From NCBI GenBank assembly GCA_947177005.1, contig CAMWSZ010000035.1:1-13389 (forward strand): a stretch of DNA of 13,389 bases, written 5' to 3'. This stretch comes from an uncultured Clostridia bacterium (GTDB taxonomy: Bacteria > Bacillota > Clostridia > Oscillospirales > Oscillospiraceae). The notes below the pieces were generated by a model. The model saw nothing but the letters and a program-made list of their open reading frames with translations, did not search any database and had not been told where the DNA came from. Positions within the stretch are counted from its first letter, which is position 1, and each line of letters opens with the position of its first letter. A program made the translations under genes and the position numbers. Positions 5,323-13,323 of the stretch are shown here, piece after piece.

Positions 5323-6270
5323 ATGGGCAACAAAGTCACCATCATTGGCGCCGGCAGCGTAGGCGCTTCCATTGCCAATGATATGATGGCCATGAGCATC
5401 GCCACCGAGATCATCCTCATCGACATCAACGAGGACAAGGCATTCGGCGAGGCAATGGACATCTACCAGGGCACCTGTTTCGGCGCACCGGCTATTGTAA
5501 AACCGGGCAAATATCCCGACGCCGCGGGTTCCGACGTGGTGGTCATCACCTCCGGCCTGCCCCGGAAGCCCGGCCAGACCCGTTTAGAGCTGGCCCAGAC
5601 CAACGTGGACATCCTGAAGGATATTACCCAAAATATCGTTCAGTATGCCCCCAACGCGATTTATGTCATCGTCTCCAACCCGGTGGATGTCATGACCTAC
5701 GTGTTCCACAAGATCTCCGGCATACCCGCCAACCACATCATCGGCTCTGGCACGGTTCTGGACACAGCCCGTCTTCAGGCGGAGCTGGCGAAGGAGTTCC
5801 ATATCAGCCCCCGGAACGTCCACGCGCATGTGTACGGCGAGCACGGCGATTCCTCTTTCGTGCCCTGGTCTCTGGCGACGATTGCCAGCAACAGCGTGAC
5901 CATGTACAAGGACACCGGTCCCGACGCCGACCGGATCAAATTCGACGGCAATCTGGAGGTGTTTGAGGAGCGGGTGCGCACCTCCGGCGCGGTGGTCATC
6001 AAGGCGAAGGGCGTGACCAACTACGCGATTGCAATGGCGGTGTGCCACATCGTGCGCACAATTTTCAACGGCGCAGGCGCCGCCCTGACCGTCTCCACCA
6101 TGATGAACGGCGAGTACGGCATTGAGGACGTGTGTCTGAGCGTACTGAGCATTGTCGATCACGACGGCGTACGGGGCAAGGTCCACAACGACCTGACGGC
6201 AGAGGAGCTGGCCAAGCTGAAAAACAGCGCCAGCAAGCTGAAAGAGACCATTGCGGCCATCAAATTTTAA
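5323..6270 (+). CDS. mdh: Malate dehydrogenase of the LDH-like family
   Basis: This 315-residue NAD-dependent 2-hydroxyacid dehydrogenase interconverts oxaloacetate and malate in the cytoplasm. It has the Rossmann GAGSVG (9-14) and Asp34, which selects NAD over NADP. Catalytic residues are Arg87, Asn119, Asp147, Arg150 and His174 in YGEHGD. Overall it reads like a lactate dehydrogenase (GSGTVLDTAR, 141-150), but the substrate-specificity position, Gln102 in LDH, is Arg81 in LPRKPGQTR, the residue that selects the oxaloacetate side chain in malate dehydrogenases. Thr232 (LDH Thr246) is LDH-like. The adjacent fumarase supports the malate assignment. AAAGGAG lies 8 nt before the ATG, and the promoter is strong and possibly Rex-controlled. 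Automatic pipelines may label it LDH. Confidence 0.87.
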   Translation: MGNKVTIIGAGSVGASIANDMMAMSIATEIILIDINEDKAFGEAMDIYQGTCFGAPAIVKPGKYPDAAGSDVVVITSGLPRKPGQTRLELAQTNVDILKDITQNIVQYAPNAIYVIVSNPVDVMTYVFHKISGIPANHIIGSGTVLDTARLQAELAKEFHISPRNVHAHVYGEHGDSSFVPWSLATIASNSVTMYKDTGPDADRIKFDGNLEVFEERVRTSGAVVIKAKGVTNYAIAMAVCHIVRTIFNGAGAALTVSTMMNGEYGIEDVCLSVLSIVDHDGVRGKVHNDLTAEELAKLKNSASKLKETIAAIKF

Positions 6271-6284
6271 GAGGAGGCGCTTAC

Positions 6285-7661
6285 ATGGAATACCGGATTG
6301 AGCACGACTCAATGGGCGAGGTACAGGTCCCTGCGGACCGCTACTGGGCTGCCCAGACCCAGCGTTCCCATGAAAACTTCCCCATTGGGGTAGGCATTGA
6401 GACCATGCCCCGTGAAATCACCCACGCCTTTGGCATATTGAAGAAGGCGGCGTCCATTGCCAACCACGCGCTGCGTCCGGAGAAGATGACGGACGAGAAG
6501 CTGGAGGCCATCGGCAGGGCGTGCGACGAGGTCATCAGCGGTGCGCTGAACGATCATTTCCCGCTGGTGGTATGGCAGACGGGCTCCGGCACGCAGTCGA
6601 ACATGAACGCCAACGAGGTCATAGCCAACCGCGGCAATGAGATTGCGGGCAAAAAGCTGCTGCATCCGAATGACGACATCAACATGTCCCAGTCCTCCAA
6701 CGACACCTTCCCCACCGCGATGCACATAGCGGCGGTATCGGCGATAGAGGACCAGGTATTTCCGGCAATCGATACGCTTGTGGGTACATTCCGCCGTCTG
6801 GAGGAGGAGAACGAGGGGATAGTCAAGTCTGGCCGCACCCATTTGCAGGACGCGACTCCCATCACCTTTTCCCAGGAAATATCCGGCTGGCGCAGCAGTC
6901 TGGAGCGTGACCGCCAGCTATTGGAGCTGAGCCTGCCTCCGCTGAAGGAGCTTGCTCTGGGGGGCACGGCCGTCGGCACGGGCCTGAACGCGCCCAAGGG
7001 CTTTGACGAAAAGGTAGCGGAAGCGGTATCCGGGCTGACCGGCAAGACCTTCAAAACAGCCCCCAACAAGTTCCATGCCCTGACGTCGAAGGACGAGATT
7101 GTGTTTGCCCACGGTGCGCTGAAAGCGCTGGCGGCGGACCTGATGAAGATTGCCAACGACGTGCGCTGGCTGGCGTCCGGACCCCGGGACGGTCTGGGAG
7201 AGATCTTCATTCCGGAGAACGAGCCCGGCTCCTCCATTATGCCCGGCAAGGTCAATCCGACCCAGTGCGAAGCATTGACAATGGTAGCGGTGCAGGTCAT
7301 GGGCAACGACACAGCTGTTGGAATGGCGGCGTCCCAGGGCAACTTTGAGCTGAATGTGTTCATGCCCGTGTGCATCTACAACTTTCTTCAGTCGGCGCGT
7401 CTGCTGGCGCAGGCGATGCTGTCGTTCAACAACAACTGCGCGGTAGGCATCAAGGCGAACCGTGAGAAAATGGAGCACAATCTGCATAACTCCCTGATGC
7501 TGGTAACGGCATTGAATCCGTACATCGGCTACGAGAACGCGGCAAAGACGGCGAAAAAAGCGTTCAAAGAGAACATATCCTTAAAGCAGGCCTGTGTAGA
7601 GCTGGGTTTCCTGACCTCTGAGCGTTTCGACGAGGTTTTCCACCCGGAGCAAATGGTCTGA
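6285..7661 (+). CDS. fumC: Class II fumarate hydratase
   Basis: This is a 458-residue iron-independent fumarase (E. coli FumC has 467) of the aspartase/fumarase superfamily, catalysing reversible hydration of fumarate to malate. Signatures are the TGSGTQSNMN substrate loop (99-108), SSNDTFPTAMH (137-147), GRTHLQDATP with the catalytic-site His186 (183-192), and the flexible GSSIMPGKVNP loop (315-325) bearing the catalytic serine. The C-terminal ALNPYIGYENAA is also family-typical. The ATG at 6285 follows GAGGAGG and lies 14 nt after mdh, so the two are one operon. An in-frame extension back into mdh has no homology and was rejected. With Mdh it forms the reductive oxaloacetate-malate-fumarate branch or its reverse. 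Confidence 0.96.
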   Translation: MEYRIEHDSMGEVQVPADRYWAAQTQRSHENFPIGVGIETMPREITHAFGILKKAASIANHALRPEKMTDEKLEAIGRACDEVISGALNDHFPLVVWQTGSGTQSNMNANEVIANRGNEIAGKKLLHPNDDINMSQSSNDTFPTAMHIAAVSAIEDQVFPAIDTLVGTFRRLEEENEGIVKSGRTHLQDATPITFSQEISGWRSSLERDRQLLELSLPPLKELALGGTAVGTGLNAPKGFDEKVAEAVSGLTGKTFKTAPNKFHALTSKDEIVFAHGALKALAADLMKIANDVRWLASGPRDGLGEIFIPENEPGSSIMPGKVNPTQCEALTMVAVQVMGNDTAVGMAASQGNFELNVFMPVCIYNFLQSARLLAQAMLSFNNNCAVGIKANREKMEHNLHNSLMLVTALNPYIGYENAAKTAKKAFKENISLKQACVELGFLTSERFDEVFHPEQMV

Positions 7662-7760
7662 GTCCTGCCGGACGGGCAATGCGCTCTGTACTGCGCAGCG
7701 GTGCAAAGCCAGCCGCCCGGTAGCAAAGCAAAATTTTATCAGAATAGTCTGGAGGCGACT

Positions 7761-8552
7761 ATGACATATTCCTATTTCCCGGGCTGTACCCTGAAAACAA
7801 AGGGTAAGGACCTGGATATCTGGGGCCGGGCTTCCATGGAAGCTCTGGGCGTCACGCTGGAGGAGCTGCCGCAGTGGCAGTGCTGCGGCGCGGTGTATCC
7901 CCAGGCGAAAGACGAAATTGCAGCAAAGCTGTCATCGGTCCGCGCACTGGCATCCGCGAGGGATCTGGGACAGGATCTGGTGACGCTTTGTTCAGCCTGC
8001 CACCATGTCATCAAGCGGGTCAACCGCGACATGGCGCAGGACGAGTACATCCGTACCAGGGCCAATAATTACCTGAATCTGGAAACGCCCTATACCGGTG
8101 AAACAAAGGTCCTCCACTATCTTGAGGTACTGCGTGACGCGGTGGGGTTTGACAAACTGAAGGAGCAGGTCAAAAAACCGCTTACAGGCCGCAAAATCGG
8201 CGCGTATTACGGCTGTCTGCTGCTGCGTCCCAGCAAGGAGCTGGAGTTTGACGATCCGGAGAATCCGACTATCATTGAGGATTTTATCCGCGCCCTTGGA
8301 GCGGAGCCGGTTGTGTACGCCATGCGCAACGAGTGCTGCGGCGGCTACACCACACTGGAGAACAAGCCTTACGCAGCCCGTCAGGCGGGCAAGGTGCTGG
8401 AGAACGCGGCCAACTGCGGCGCGGAGGAGGTCATCACGGCCTGTCCGCTGTGCATGTACAACCTGAAAGAAAATGGCGGCGGCCGTCTGCCGGTGCGGTA
8501 CTTCACCGAGCTGCTGGCGGAAGCGCTGGGCGTAAAGGAGGCGGAAGCATGA
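7761..8552 (+). CDS. hdrB: Heterodisulfide reductase-type subunit HdrB (two CCG domains)
   Basis: This 263-residue protein has two complete CCG modules: C9, C41-C42-G43, C77/C80 and C152, C192-C193-G194, C228/C231. In methanogen HdrB these modules hold two noncubane [4Fe-4S] clusters that cleave the CoM-S-S-CoB disulfide. The opening YFPGCTLK is family-typical. It is soluble, with no membrane segments. ATG at 7761 follows GGAGG by 5 nt, 99 bp after fumC. No terminator or clear promoter is seen in that gap, so transcription from the mdh promoter is plausible. The stop overlaps hdrC as ATGA. The physiological disulfide (or other acceptor) in this organism is unknown. Confidence 0.93.
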   Translation: MTYSYFPGCTLKTKGKDLDIWGRASMEALGVTLEELPQWQCCGAVYPQAKDEIAAKLSSVRALASARDLGQDLVTLCSACHHVIKRVNRDMAQDEYIRTRANNYLNLETPYTGETKVLHYLEVLRDAVGFDKLKEQVKKPLTGRKIGAYYGCLLLRPSKELEFDDPENPTIIEDFIRALGAEPVVYAMRNECCGGYTTLENKPYAARQAGKVLENAANCGAEEVITACPLCMYNLKENGGGRLPVRYFTELLAEALGVKEAEA

Positions 8553-8929
8553 GTGATATGACGGAAATCGTAAAACGCATATCTGGCGTAAACCCCCGCA
8601 AGTGCATGAAGTGCGGCAAATGCTCCGGCGCATGTCCCGCCTATGACGAAATGGACTATCATCCCCACCAGTTTGTGGACATGGTGGAAAACGGGCGTCT
8701 GGAGGAGCTGATGAACTCCCGGGGCATTTATATGTGCCTGAGCTGCTTTGCGTGTCTGGAGCGGTGTCCCCGCAGCGTGGAGCCGTCGAAGCTGATTGAA
8801 GCGGTCCGTCTGGCGGTAGTGCGCCAGCAGGGCAAAAATCATCTGAATCCGGAACAAATTCCGGAGCTTCTGGATGAGGAGCTGCCGCAGCAGGCCATAA
8901 CCAGCGCCTTCCGGAAATACAGAAAGTGA
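8549..8929 (+). CDS. hdrC: Heterodisulfide reductase-type subunit HdrC (two [4Fe-4S])
   Basis: This is a 126-residue ferredoxin-like subunit with two CxxCxxCxxxCP motifs (C19/C22/C25/C29 and C63/C66/C69/C73). It passes electrons from HdrA to the catalytic HdrB. There is no transmembrane region, so it is the soluble HdrABC type rather than HdrDE. It starts within the hdrB stop (ATGA) and ends 11 nt before hdrA, where GAGGTGAG serves as the ribosome site. The C-terminal basic FRKYRK tail has no assigned role. Length and motif spacing are ordinary for the family. Confidence 0.94.
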   Translation: MSDMTEIVKRISGVNPRKCMKCGKCSGACPAYDEMDYHPHQFVDMVENGRLEELMNSRGIYMCLSCFACLERCPRSVEPSKLIEAVRLAVVRQQGKNHLNPEQIPELLDEELPQQAITSAFRKYRK

Positions 8930-8940
8930 GGTGAGAGAAC

Positions 8941-10932
8941 ATGCAGAAAATCGGTGTATTTGTATGCTGGTGCGGCAGTAACATTGCCGCCACGGTGGAT
9001 GTGCAGGCTGTTTCCGACGCTTTGGCGAAGGAACCGGGCGTTGTGTTCTCCACCAATTATCAATACATGTGCTCCCAGGCGGGGCAGGACATGATTCAGG
9101 AGAAGATCAGGGAGTTTGGTCTGACCGGCGTGGTAGTCTGCTCCTGTTCGCCCCGAATGCACGAGACGACCTTCCGCAAGACCTGTGAAAAGGCCGGTCT
9201 GAACCCGTACATGGTGGAGATTGCGAACATCCGCGAGCAGTGCTCCTGGATTCATAAGGACAAGGAAACCGGTACGGAAAAAGCGATTATTCTGGGCCGT
9301 GCGGCGATTGCCAAGGTGCAGCTGAACGCCCCCCTGACCGCCGGACAAAGCCCTGTAGTGAAACGGGCGCTGGTGATCGGCGGCGGCATCGCGGGCATCC
9401 AGACCGCTCTGGATATTGCGGACGCAGGTTTCCCTGTGGACATCGTGGAGACCAAGCCGACCATTGGCGGCAAGATGACGCAGATCGACAAAACGTTCCC
9501 CACCTTGGACTGTGCTGCCTGTATTCTGACGCCGAAAATGGTGGACGCGGCGCAGAACGAGAATATCAACATTCTCTCCTATTCCGAGGTAGAAGCCGTG
9601 AAGGGCTTTGTGGGCAATTTCAGCGTGACCATTCGCCGCAAAGCGCGTTTTGTTGACGAGACGAAGTGTACAGGCTGCGGGTTATGTACAGAAAAATGCC
9701 CGCAGAAAAAGGTCCCCAACGAGTTCAACCTGGGCCTTGACAACCGCCGCGCCATATATATTCCGTTTGCGCAGGCGGTGCCGAAGGTCGCCACCATTGA
9801 CCCCAATTACTGCACCATGCTGAAAACCGGCAAGTGCGGCGTCTGCTCGAAGGTCTGCACCGCCGGTGCTATCGACTACCAGCAGAAGGACGAACTGATT
9901 GAGCGGGAATACGGCGCAATCGTGGCGGCAACGGGCTTCAATCCCATCTCCATGGACAAATTCGACGAATTTGCGTACTCCCAAAGCCCGGATGTGGTGA
10001 CAAGCCTGGAGTTTGAGCGTCTGATGAACGCGGCAGGCCCCACCGGCGGCACGCTGCTGCGTCCCTCCGACGGTACGCATCCGCATACGCTGGTGTTTGT
10101 ACAGTGCGTCGGCTCCCGCTGCGACGGCGGCGAGAAAGGCAAGCCCTACTGCTCCAAGATCTGCTGTATGTATACGGCCAAGCACGCGATGCTGACCCGT
10201 GAAAAATATCCGGACACCGATGTATATGTATTCTACATCGACGTCCGTACCCCGGGCAAGAACTTTGACGAATTCTACCGCCGTGCGGTGGAAGAATACG
10301 GCGTGCATTATATCAAGGGCATGGTAGGCAAGGTGGTCCCGGAGAACGGCAAGCTGAAGGTGCAGGCGTCCGACCTGCTGGGCGGACAGCAGCTGCATAT
10401 TGACGCCGATATGGTTGTTCTGGCTGCGGCCATTGAACCGGACAAGAGCGCCCGTCCCCTTGCGACGATGCTCACCGCCTCCATGGACACCAACGATTTC
10501 TTCACGGAGGCCCACCCGAAGCTGCGTCCTGTGGAGAGTCCCACGGCGGGTGTGTTCCTGTCGGGCGCGTGTCAGGGACCGAAGGATATTCCGGAGACCG
10601 TAGCCCAGGCAGGGGCGGCTGCGTCGAAAGTGATTGGCCTGCTGGTCAAGGATCATCTGACGTGCAACCCGTGCGTAGCCAGCAGCAACGAGATGATGTG
10701 CAACGGCTGCTCGGCGTGCGAAAAGGTCTGTCCCTACGGCGCGATTACCTACATTGACAAGGACTTCCGTGGTCCCAACCGGACCACGCTGCGCCGTCGT
10801 GTCGCGCAGGTGAACCCGGCGGTCTGCCAGGGCTGCGGCGCGTGTACGGTGGCCTGTCCCTCGGGCGCAATGGACCTGAAAGGGTTCTCCAATGCACAGA
10901 TCATGGCGGAGGTGGATGCGATATGCAAGTAA
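8941..10932 (+). CDS. hdrA: Electron-bifurcating heterodisulfide reductase subunit HdrA
   Basis: This 663-residue flavoprotein is the bifurcating core of Hdr complexes. The N-terminal domain carries FVCWCGSNIAA (C9, C11), C44, VCSCSPRMHETTFR (C67, C69) and C101, for its own Fe-S cluster. A thioredoxin-reductase-like FAD domain starts at VIGGGIAG (145-152). An inserted ferredoxin domain has C243/C246/C249/C253 and C291/C299/C302/C306. The segment QCVGSRC...YCSKICCMYTAKHA (388-415) is the conserved HdrA cysteine block. The C-terminal ferredoxin domain has C587/C590/C593/C597 and C629/C632/C635/C639, the likely ferredoxin exit. FAD splits electron pairs between HdrBC and ferredoxin. Sec, found in some methanogen HdrA, is replaced by Cys. 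The end overlaps mvhD by 10 bp. Confidence 0.95.
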   Translation: MQKIGVFVCWCGSNIAATVDVQAVSDALAKEPGVVFSTNYQYMCSQAGQDMIQEKIREFGLTGVVVCSCSPRMHETTFRKTCEKAGLNPYMVEIANIREQCSWIHKDKETGTEKAIILGRAAIAKVQLNAPLTAGQSPVVKRALVIGGGIAGIQTALDIADAGFPVDIVETKPTIGGKMTQIDKTFPTLDCAACILTPKMVDAAQNENINILSYSEVEAVKGFVGNFSVTIRRKARFVDETKCTGCGLCTEKCPQKKVPNEFNLGLDNRRAIYIPFAQAVPKVATIDPNYCTMLKTGKCGVCSKVCTAGAIDYQQKDELIEREYGAIVAATGFNPISMDKFDEFAYSQSPDVVTSLEFERLMNAAGPTGGTLLRPSDGTHPHTLVFVQCVGSRCDGGEKGKPYCSKICCMYTAKHAMLTREKYPDTDVYVFYIDVRTPGKNFDEFYRRAVEEYGVHYIKGMVGKVVPENGKLKVQASDLLGGQQLHIDADMVVLAAAIEPDKSARPLATMLTASMDTNDFFTEAHPKLRPVESPTAGVFLSGACQGPKDIPETVAQAGAAASKVIGLLVKDHLTCNPCVASSNEMMCNGCSACEKVCPYGAITYIDKDFRGPNRTTLRRRVAQVNPAVCQGCGACTVACPSGAMDLKGFSNAQIMAEVDAICK

Positions 10933-11363
10933 AAGAGGAATTCAAGCCCACGATTGTAGCGTTCTGCTGCAACTGGTGCTCCTATGCGGGGGCGGATCTG
11001 TCGGGCACGAACCGCCTGCAATATCCGGCCAACGTCAAGATTATCCGGATTCCCTGCTCCTGCCGTCTGAACCCGATGTTCATATTGCGGGCGTTTCAGC
11101 GCGGAGCGGACGGCGTGATATTATGCGGCTGCCACCCCGGCGACTGCCATTACACCACCGGCAACTACTACGCCCGCCGCCGGATGACCCTGCTGTTTTC
11201 CATGCTGGACTATCTGGGCATTGAGCGGGAGCGGACCCGAGTGGAATGGGTCTCCGCGGCTGAGGGCGCGAAATTCGCCGCCACCATGAACGATTTTGTG
11301 GAGACCGTCACAAAGCTGGGCGAGAACAAGAGATTGGAGGACCTGCGATGCAAGAGCGAGTAA
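10923..11363 (+). CDS. mvhD: MvhD/FlxD-type [2Fe-2S] subunit linking Hdr to its electron donor
   Basis: This 146-residue protein belongs to the MvhD family, which joins HdrA to a hydrogenase, formate dehydrogenase or, in Flx systems, an NADH module. Features are FCCNWCSYAGAD (C15, C16, C19), IPCSCRLNP (C45, C47) and ILCGCHPGDCHYTTGN (C68, C70, C75), with the family's conserved GCHPGDCHY. The usual CSGR reads CSCR, adding a cysteine. The start ATG lies 10 bp inside the end of hdrA with GGAGGTGG upstream, and the stop overlaps the next gene by 16 bp. No hydrogenase or formate dehydrogenase gene is visible, and the following genes are Flx-like, so FlxD (NADH-linked) is the best functional name. 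Confidence 0.93.
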   Translation: MQVKEEFKPTIVAFCCNWCSYAGADLSGTNRLQYPANVKIIRIPCSCRLNPMFILRAFQRGADGVILCGCHPGDCHYTTGNYYARRRMTLLFSMLDYLGIERERTRVEWVSAAEGAKFAATMNDFVETVTKLGENKRLEDLRCKSE

Positions 11364-12325
11364 AGGCGAAAGCCATAGAGCTGCTGGAGAGCGGCGTCTG
11401 CGACCGGGTCTTGGGCTGGAAGGCCGGCGAGTTTTTCTATGACGTGACCCCGGCAGTGTTCACGAGCCGGGAGGAGATTGAAAAAGAGTTTGTGTTCGGA
11501 CCGTTCTGCGGGGCGAACATGTCGAAATATCTGATAGCGGAGAGCCGGAAAGAGGGCAAAAAGGTCGGGGCGTTTCTGAAGCCCTGCGATACCTATTCCT
11601 TCCAGCAGCTCCAAAAAGAACACCGCATCTGGCGGGAAAACGTGTACGCGGTAGGCGTACAGTGCGAGGGCATGTGCGACATTGAGGCCCTGAAAGCGGC
11701 GGGCATCAAGGGCATTCTGGGCGCGGAAGGCAGCGGCGATACCCTGACCGTCCACACCCTCTACGGCGACAAGAGCGTGGAAAGAAAAGCGGTCCTTGCG
11801 GAGCGGTGCGCGTGCTGCAAGAGCAAAAAACTGCTGGGCTGCGACGAGATCGTGGGCGAGCAGGGCGAGGAGTTGGAGAGCGCCCGTTTCGAGCAGGTGG
11901 CGAAGCTGGAGGCCATGACCCCGGACGAACGCTTTGCGTTCTGGCGCGGGGAGCTGAGCCGCTGCATCCGCTGCAACGCCTGCCGGAATGTCTGTCCGGC
12001 CTGTTCCTGCGAGAAATGCGTGTTTGACAACCCGAATTCCGGGATTGAGAACAAGGCGGCATCCAACAGCTTTGAAGAAAATCTGTTTCATATTATCCGT
12101 GCGTTCCACGTGGCGGGACGCTGCACCGACTGCGGCGAATGTTCGCGGGTATGTCCCCAGCACATCCCGCTGCATCTGCTGAACCGGAAATTCATCAAGG
12201 ACATCAACGAGCTGTACGGCGAGTACCAGGCAGGCGCGGATATGGACACCCGTCCGCCGCTGATGAACTTCCAAATGGACGACCCGGAGCCCTCCGTGGT
12301 TCATGAAAGGGGGAGCGACCAGTGA
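11348..12325 (+). CDS. FrhB/FdhB-like dicluster ferredoxin, Flx B/C-type electron carrier
   Basis: This is a 325-residue soluble iron-sulfur protein. The N-terminal region (about 45-170) resembles the F420-hydrogenase/dehydrogenase beta (FrhB/FdhB) type, with GPFCGANMS (51-59), LKPCDTYSF (77-85), VQCEGMCD (104-111) and ERCACCKSKKLLGCDE (152-167). The C-terminal dicluster ferredoxin has C206/C209/C212/C216, the extra CPACSCEKC set (216-224), and C259/C262/C265/C269. In Flx-Hdr operons two such carriers lie between FlxA and FlxD. I cannot decide here whether this one corresponds to FlxB or FlxC. ATG at 11348 with GGAGG upstream overlaps mvhD by 16 bp, and the end overlaps the next gene as GTGA. 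It probably relays electrons from the FAD/NADH subunit to MvhD. Confidence 0.82.
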   Translation: MQERVKAKAIELLESGVCDRVLGWKAGEFFYDVTPAVFTSREEIEKEFVFGPFCGANMSKYLIAESRKEGKKVGAFLKPCDTYSFQQLQKEHRIWRENVYAVGVQCEGMCDIEALKAAGIKGILGAEGSGDTLTVHTLYGDKSVERKAVLAERCACCKSKKLLGCDEIVGEQGEELESARFEQVAKLEAMTPDERFAFWRGELSRCIRCNACRNVCPACSCEKCVFDNPNSGIENKAASNSFEENLFHIIRAFHVAGRCTDCGECSRVCPQHIPLHLLNRKFIKDINELYGEYQAGADMDTRPPLMNFQMDDPEPSVVHERGSDQ

Positions 12326-13323
12326 AAAAGTGCCCCATTTCCCAGTTAGACGCACTGTTTGCGGCCTTAGCGGCCCAGCAGAAACTGTATATTCCCACTG
12401 GTGAGGCGAAGACCGCGGCCTTCAAGCCTTGGGAAGAAGGCATGAAGCTGACGGATGCCCTCAACACGGTGCGCAGCGCAAAGGACCTGTTTTTCCCGCA
12501 GGTGGAGAATCTGGTGAACTTCAAGGTCACGGGCAAGGAGATCGAGATCATCGAGAACCGGGACCCGGCGGAGCCGTTTGTGGTATTCGGGGTGCGGGCC
12601 TGCGACTGCCGCAGCTTTGACATACTGGACAAAGTGTTTCTCTGCGACCCGGTTGATACCTACTATCAGACCCGCCGGGAGAACGGCGTCATTATGACAA
12701 TGGCCTGCACGGAGCCGGAAGAGACCTGTTTCTGCACCGCCTTCGGCATCGACCCCACTGATCCCGCCGGAGACGTATCCTGCTGGACAGACAGTGAAAA
12801 TCTGTATCTCCGCGCCAACACGGAAAAAGGCGAAAAGCTGCTGTCCGGCCTGCCCATGCTGTCCGAGGGCGACGCCCCTGCGGCTGACAAATCCGTCTTT
12901 GAGCGGCTGCCCCTGAAGAATCTGCCGCTGGACAAATTCGGCGGGGAACATATGATGGAGCTGTTTAACCGTCCGGAATGGAAAGGGCTGGCGGAGAGCT
13001 GCCTGGGCTGCGGGACCTGCACCTTTGTCTGTCCCACCTGCCAGTGCTACGATATTAAAGAGTTCAATACCGGCGATGAAATCAAGCGTTTCCGCTGCTG
13101 GGACAGCTGCATGTACTCCGACTTCACCCTCATGTCCGCCGGACAGCCCCGCCCCACTCAGCTGGAACGGTTCCGCCAGCGGTTCATGCACAAGCTGGTC
13201 TACTACCCGTCCACCCATGACGGCGAGTTCGGCTGTGTCGGCTGCGGCCGGTGTTTGCAGAAGTGCCCCATTTCCATGAATATCGTTAAGGTCGCCAAGA
13301 CCTTGGGGGAGGAGAAGGAATGA
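12322..13323 (+). CDS. AsrA/HydB-like dicluster ferredoxin, Flx B/C-type electron carrier
   Basis: This 333-residue protein resembles the Fe-S subunits that partner FAD/NAD-binding proteins, such as anaerobic sulfite reductase AsrA and sulfhydrogenase beta. Family features are FGVRACDCRSFDILDKVF (89-106), CFCTAFG (136-142), and a dicluster ferredoxin at C227/C230/C233/C237 (SCLGCGTCTFVCPTCQC, with extra C240/C242), then C259/C263 and C305/C308/C311/C315. There is no signal peptide or membrane segment. It starts at GTG in a GTGA overlap, with GGGGGAG upstream, and ends in an ATGA overlap with the FAD/NAD gene. The AsrA-AsrB-like pairing with the next gene supports an NADH-oxidising module feeding MvhD and HdrA. 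A true sulfite reductase is unlikely in this Hdr operon. Confidence 0.85.
   Translation: MKKCPISQLDALFAALAAQQKLYIPTGEAKTAAFKPWEEGMKLTDALNTVRSAKDLFFPQVENLVNFKVTGKEIEIIENRDPAEPFVVFGVRACDCRSFDILDKVFLCDPVDTYYQTRRENGVIMTMACTEPEETCFCTAFGIDPTDPAGDVSCWTDSENLYLRANTEKGEKLLSGLPMLSEGDAPAADKSVFERLPLKNLPLDKFGGEHMMELFNRPEWKGLAESCLGCGTCTFVCPTCQCYDIKEFNTGDEIKRFRCWDSCMYSDFTLMSAGQPRPTQLERFRQRFMHKLVYYPSTHDGEFGCVGCGRCLQKCPISMNIVKVAKTLGEEKE

Noticed and set aside
5323..6270. Calling this gene L-lactate dehydrogenase
   Set aside because: The general fold is LDH-like, but the specificity position is arginine and the adjacent gene is fumarase, so malate is the better substrate assignment.
6132..6284. N-terminal extension of fumC overlapping mdh
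   Set aside because: The extension is out-of-frame mdh sequence; GAGGAGG and ATG at 6285 begin the conserved fumarase N-terminus.
7662..7760. Terminator or promoter between fumC and hdrB
   Set aside because: Only a weak CCGG-A-CGG pairing with a long loop and no U-tract was found, and no convincing -35/-10 pair. Left as undecided spacer, so operon continuity is plausible but unproven.
7992..10656. Long minus-strand open frames antisense to hdrB, hdrC and hdrA (7992-9056, 9682-10656)
   Set aside because: The plus-strand genes have clear motifs and coupled starts; the antisense frames show no family features and arise from GC-rich codon bias.
8941..10932. Selenocysteine in HdrA
   Set aside because: The frame has no internal TGA and the conserved positions are cysteine codons.
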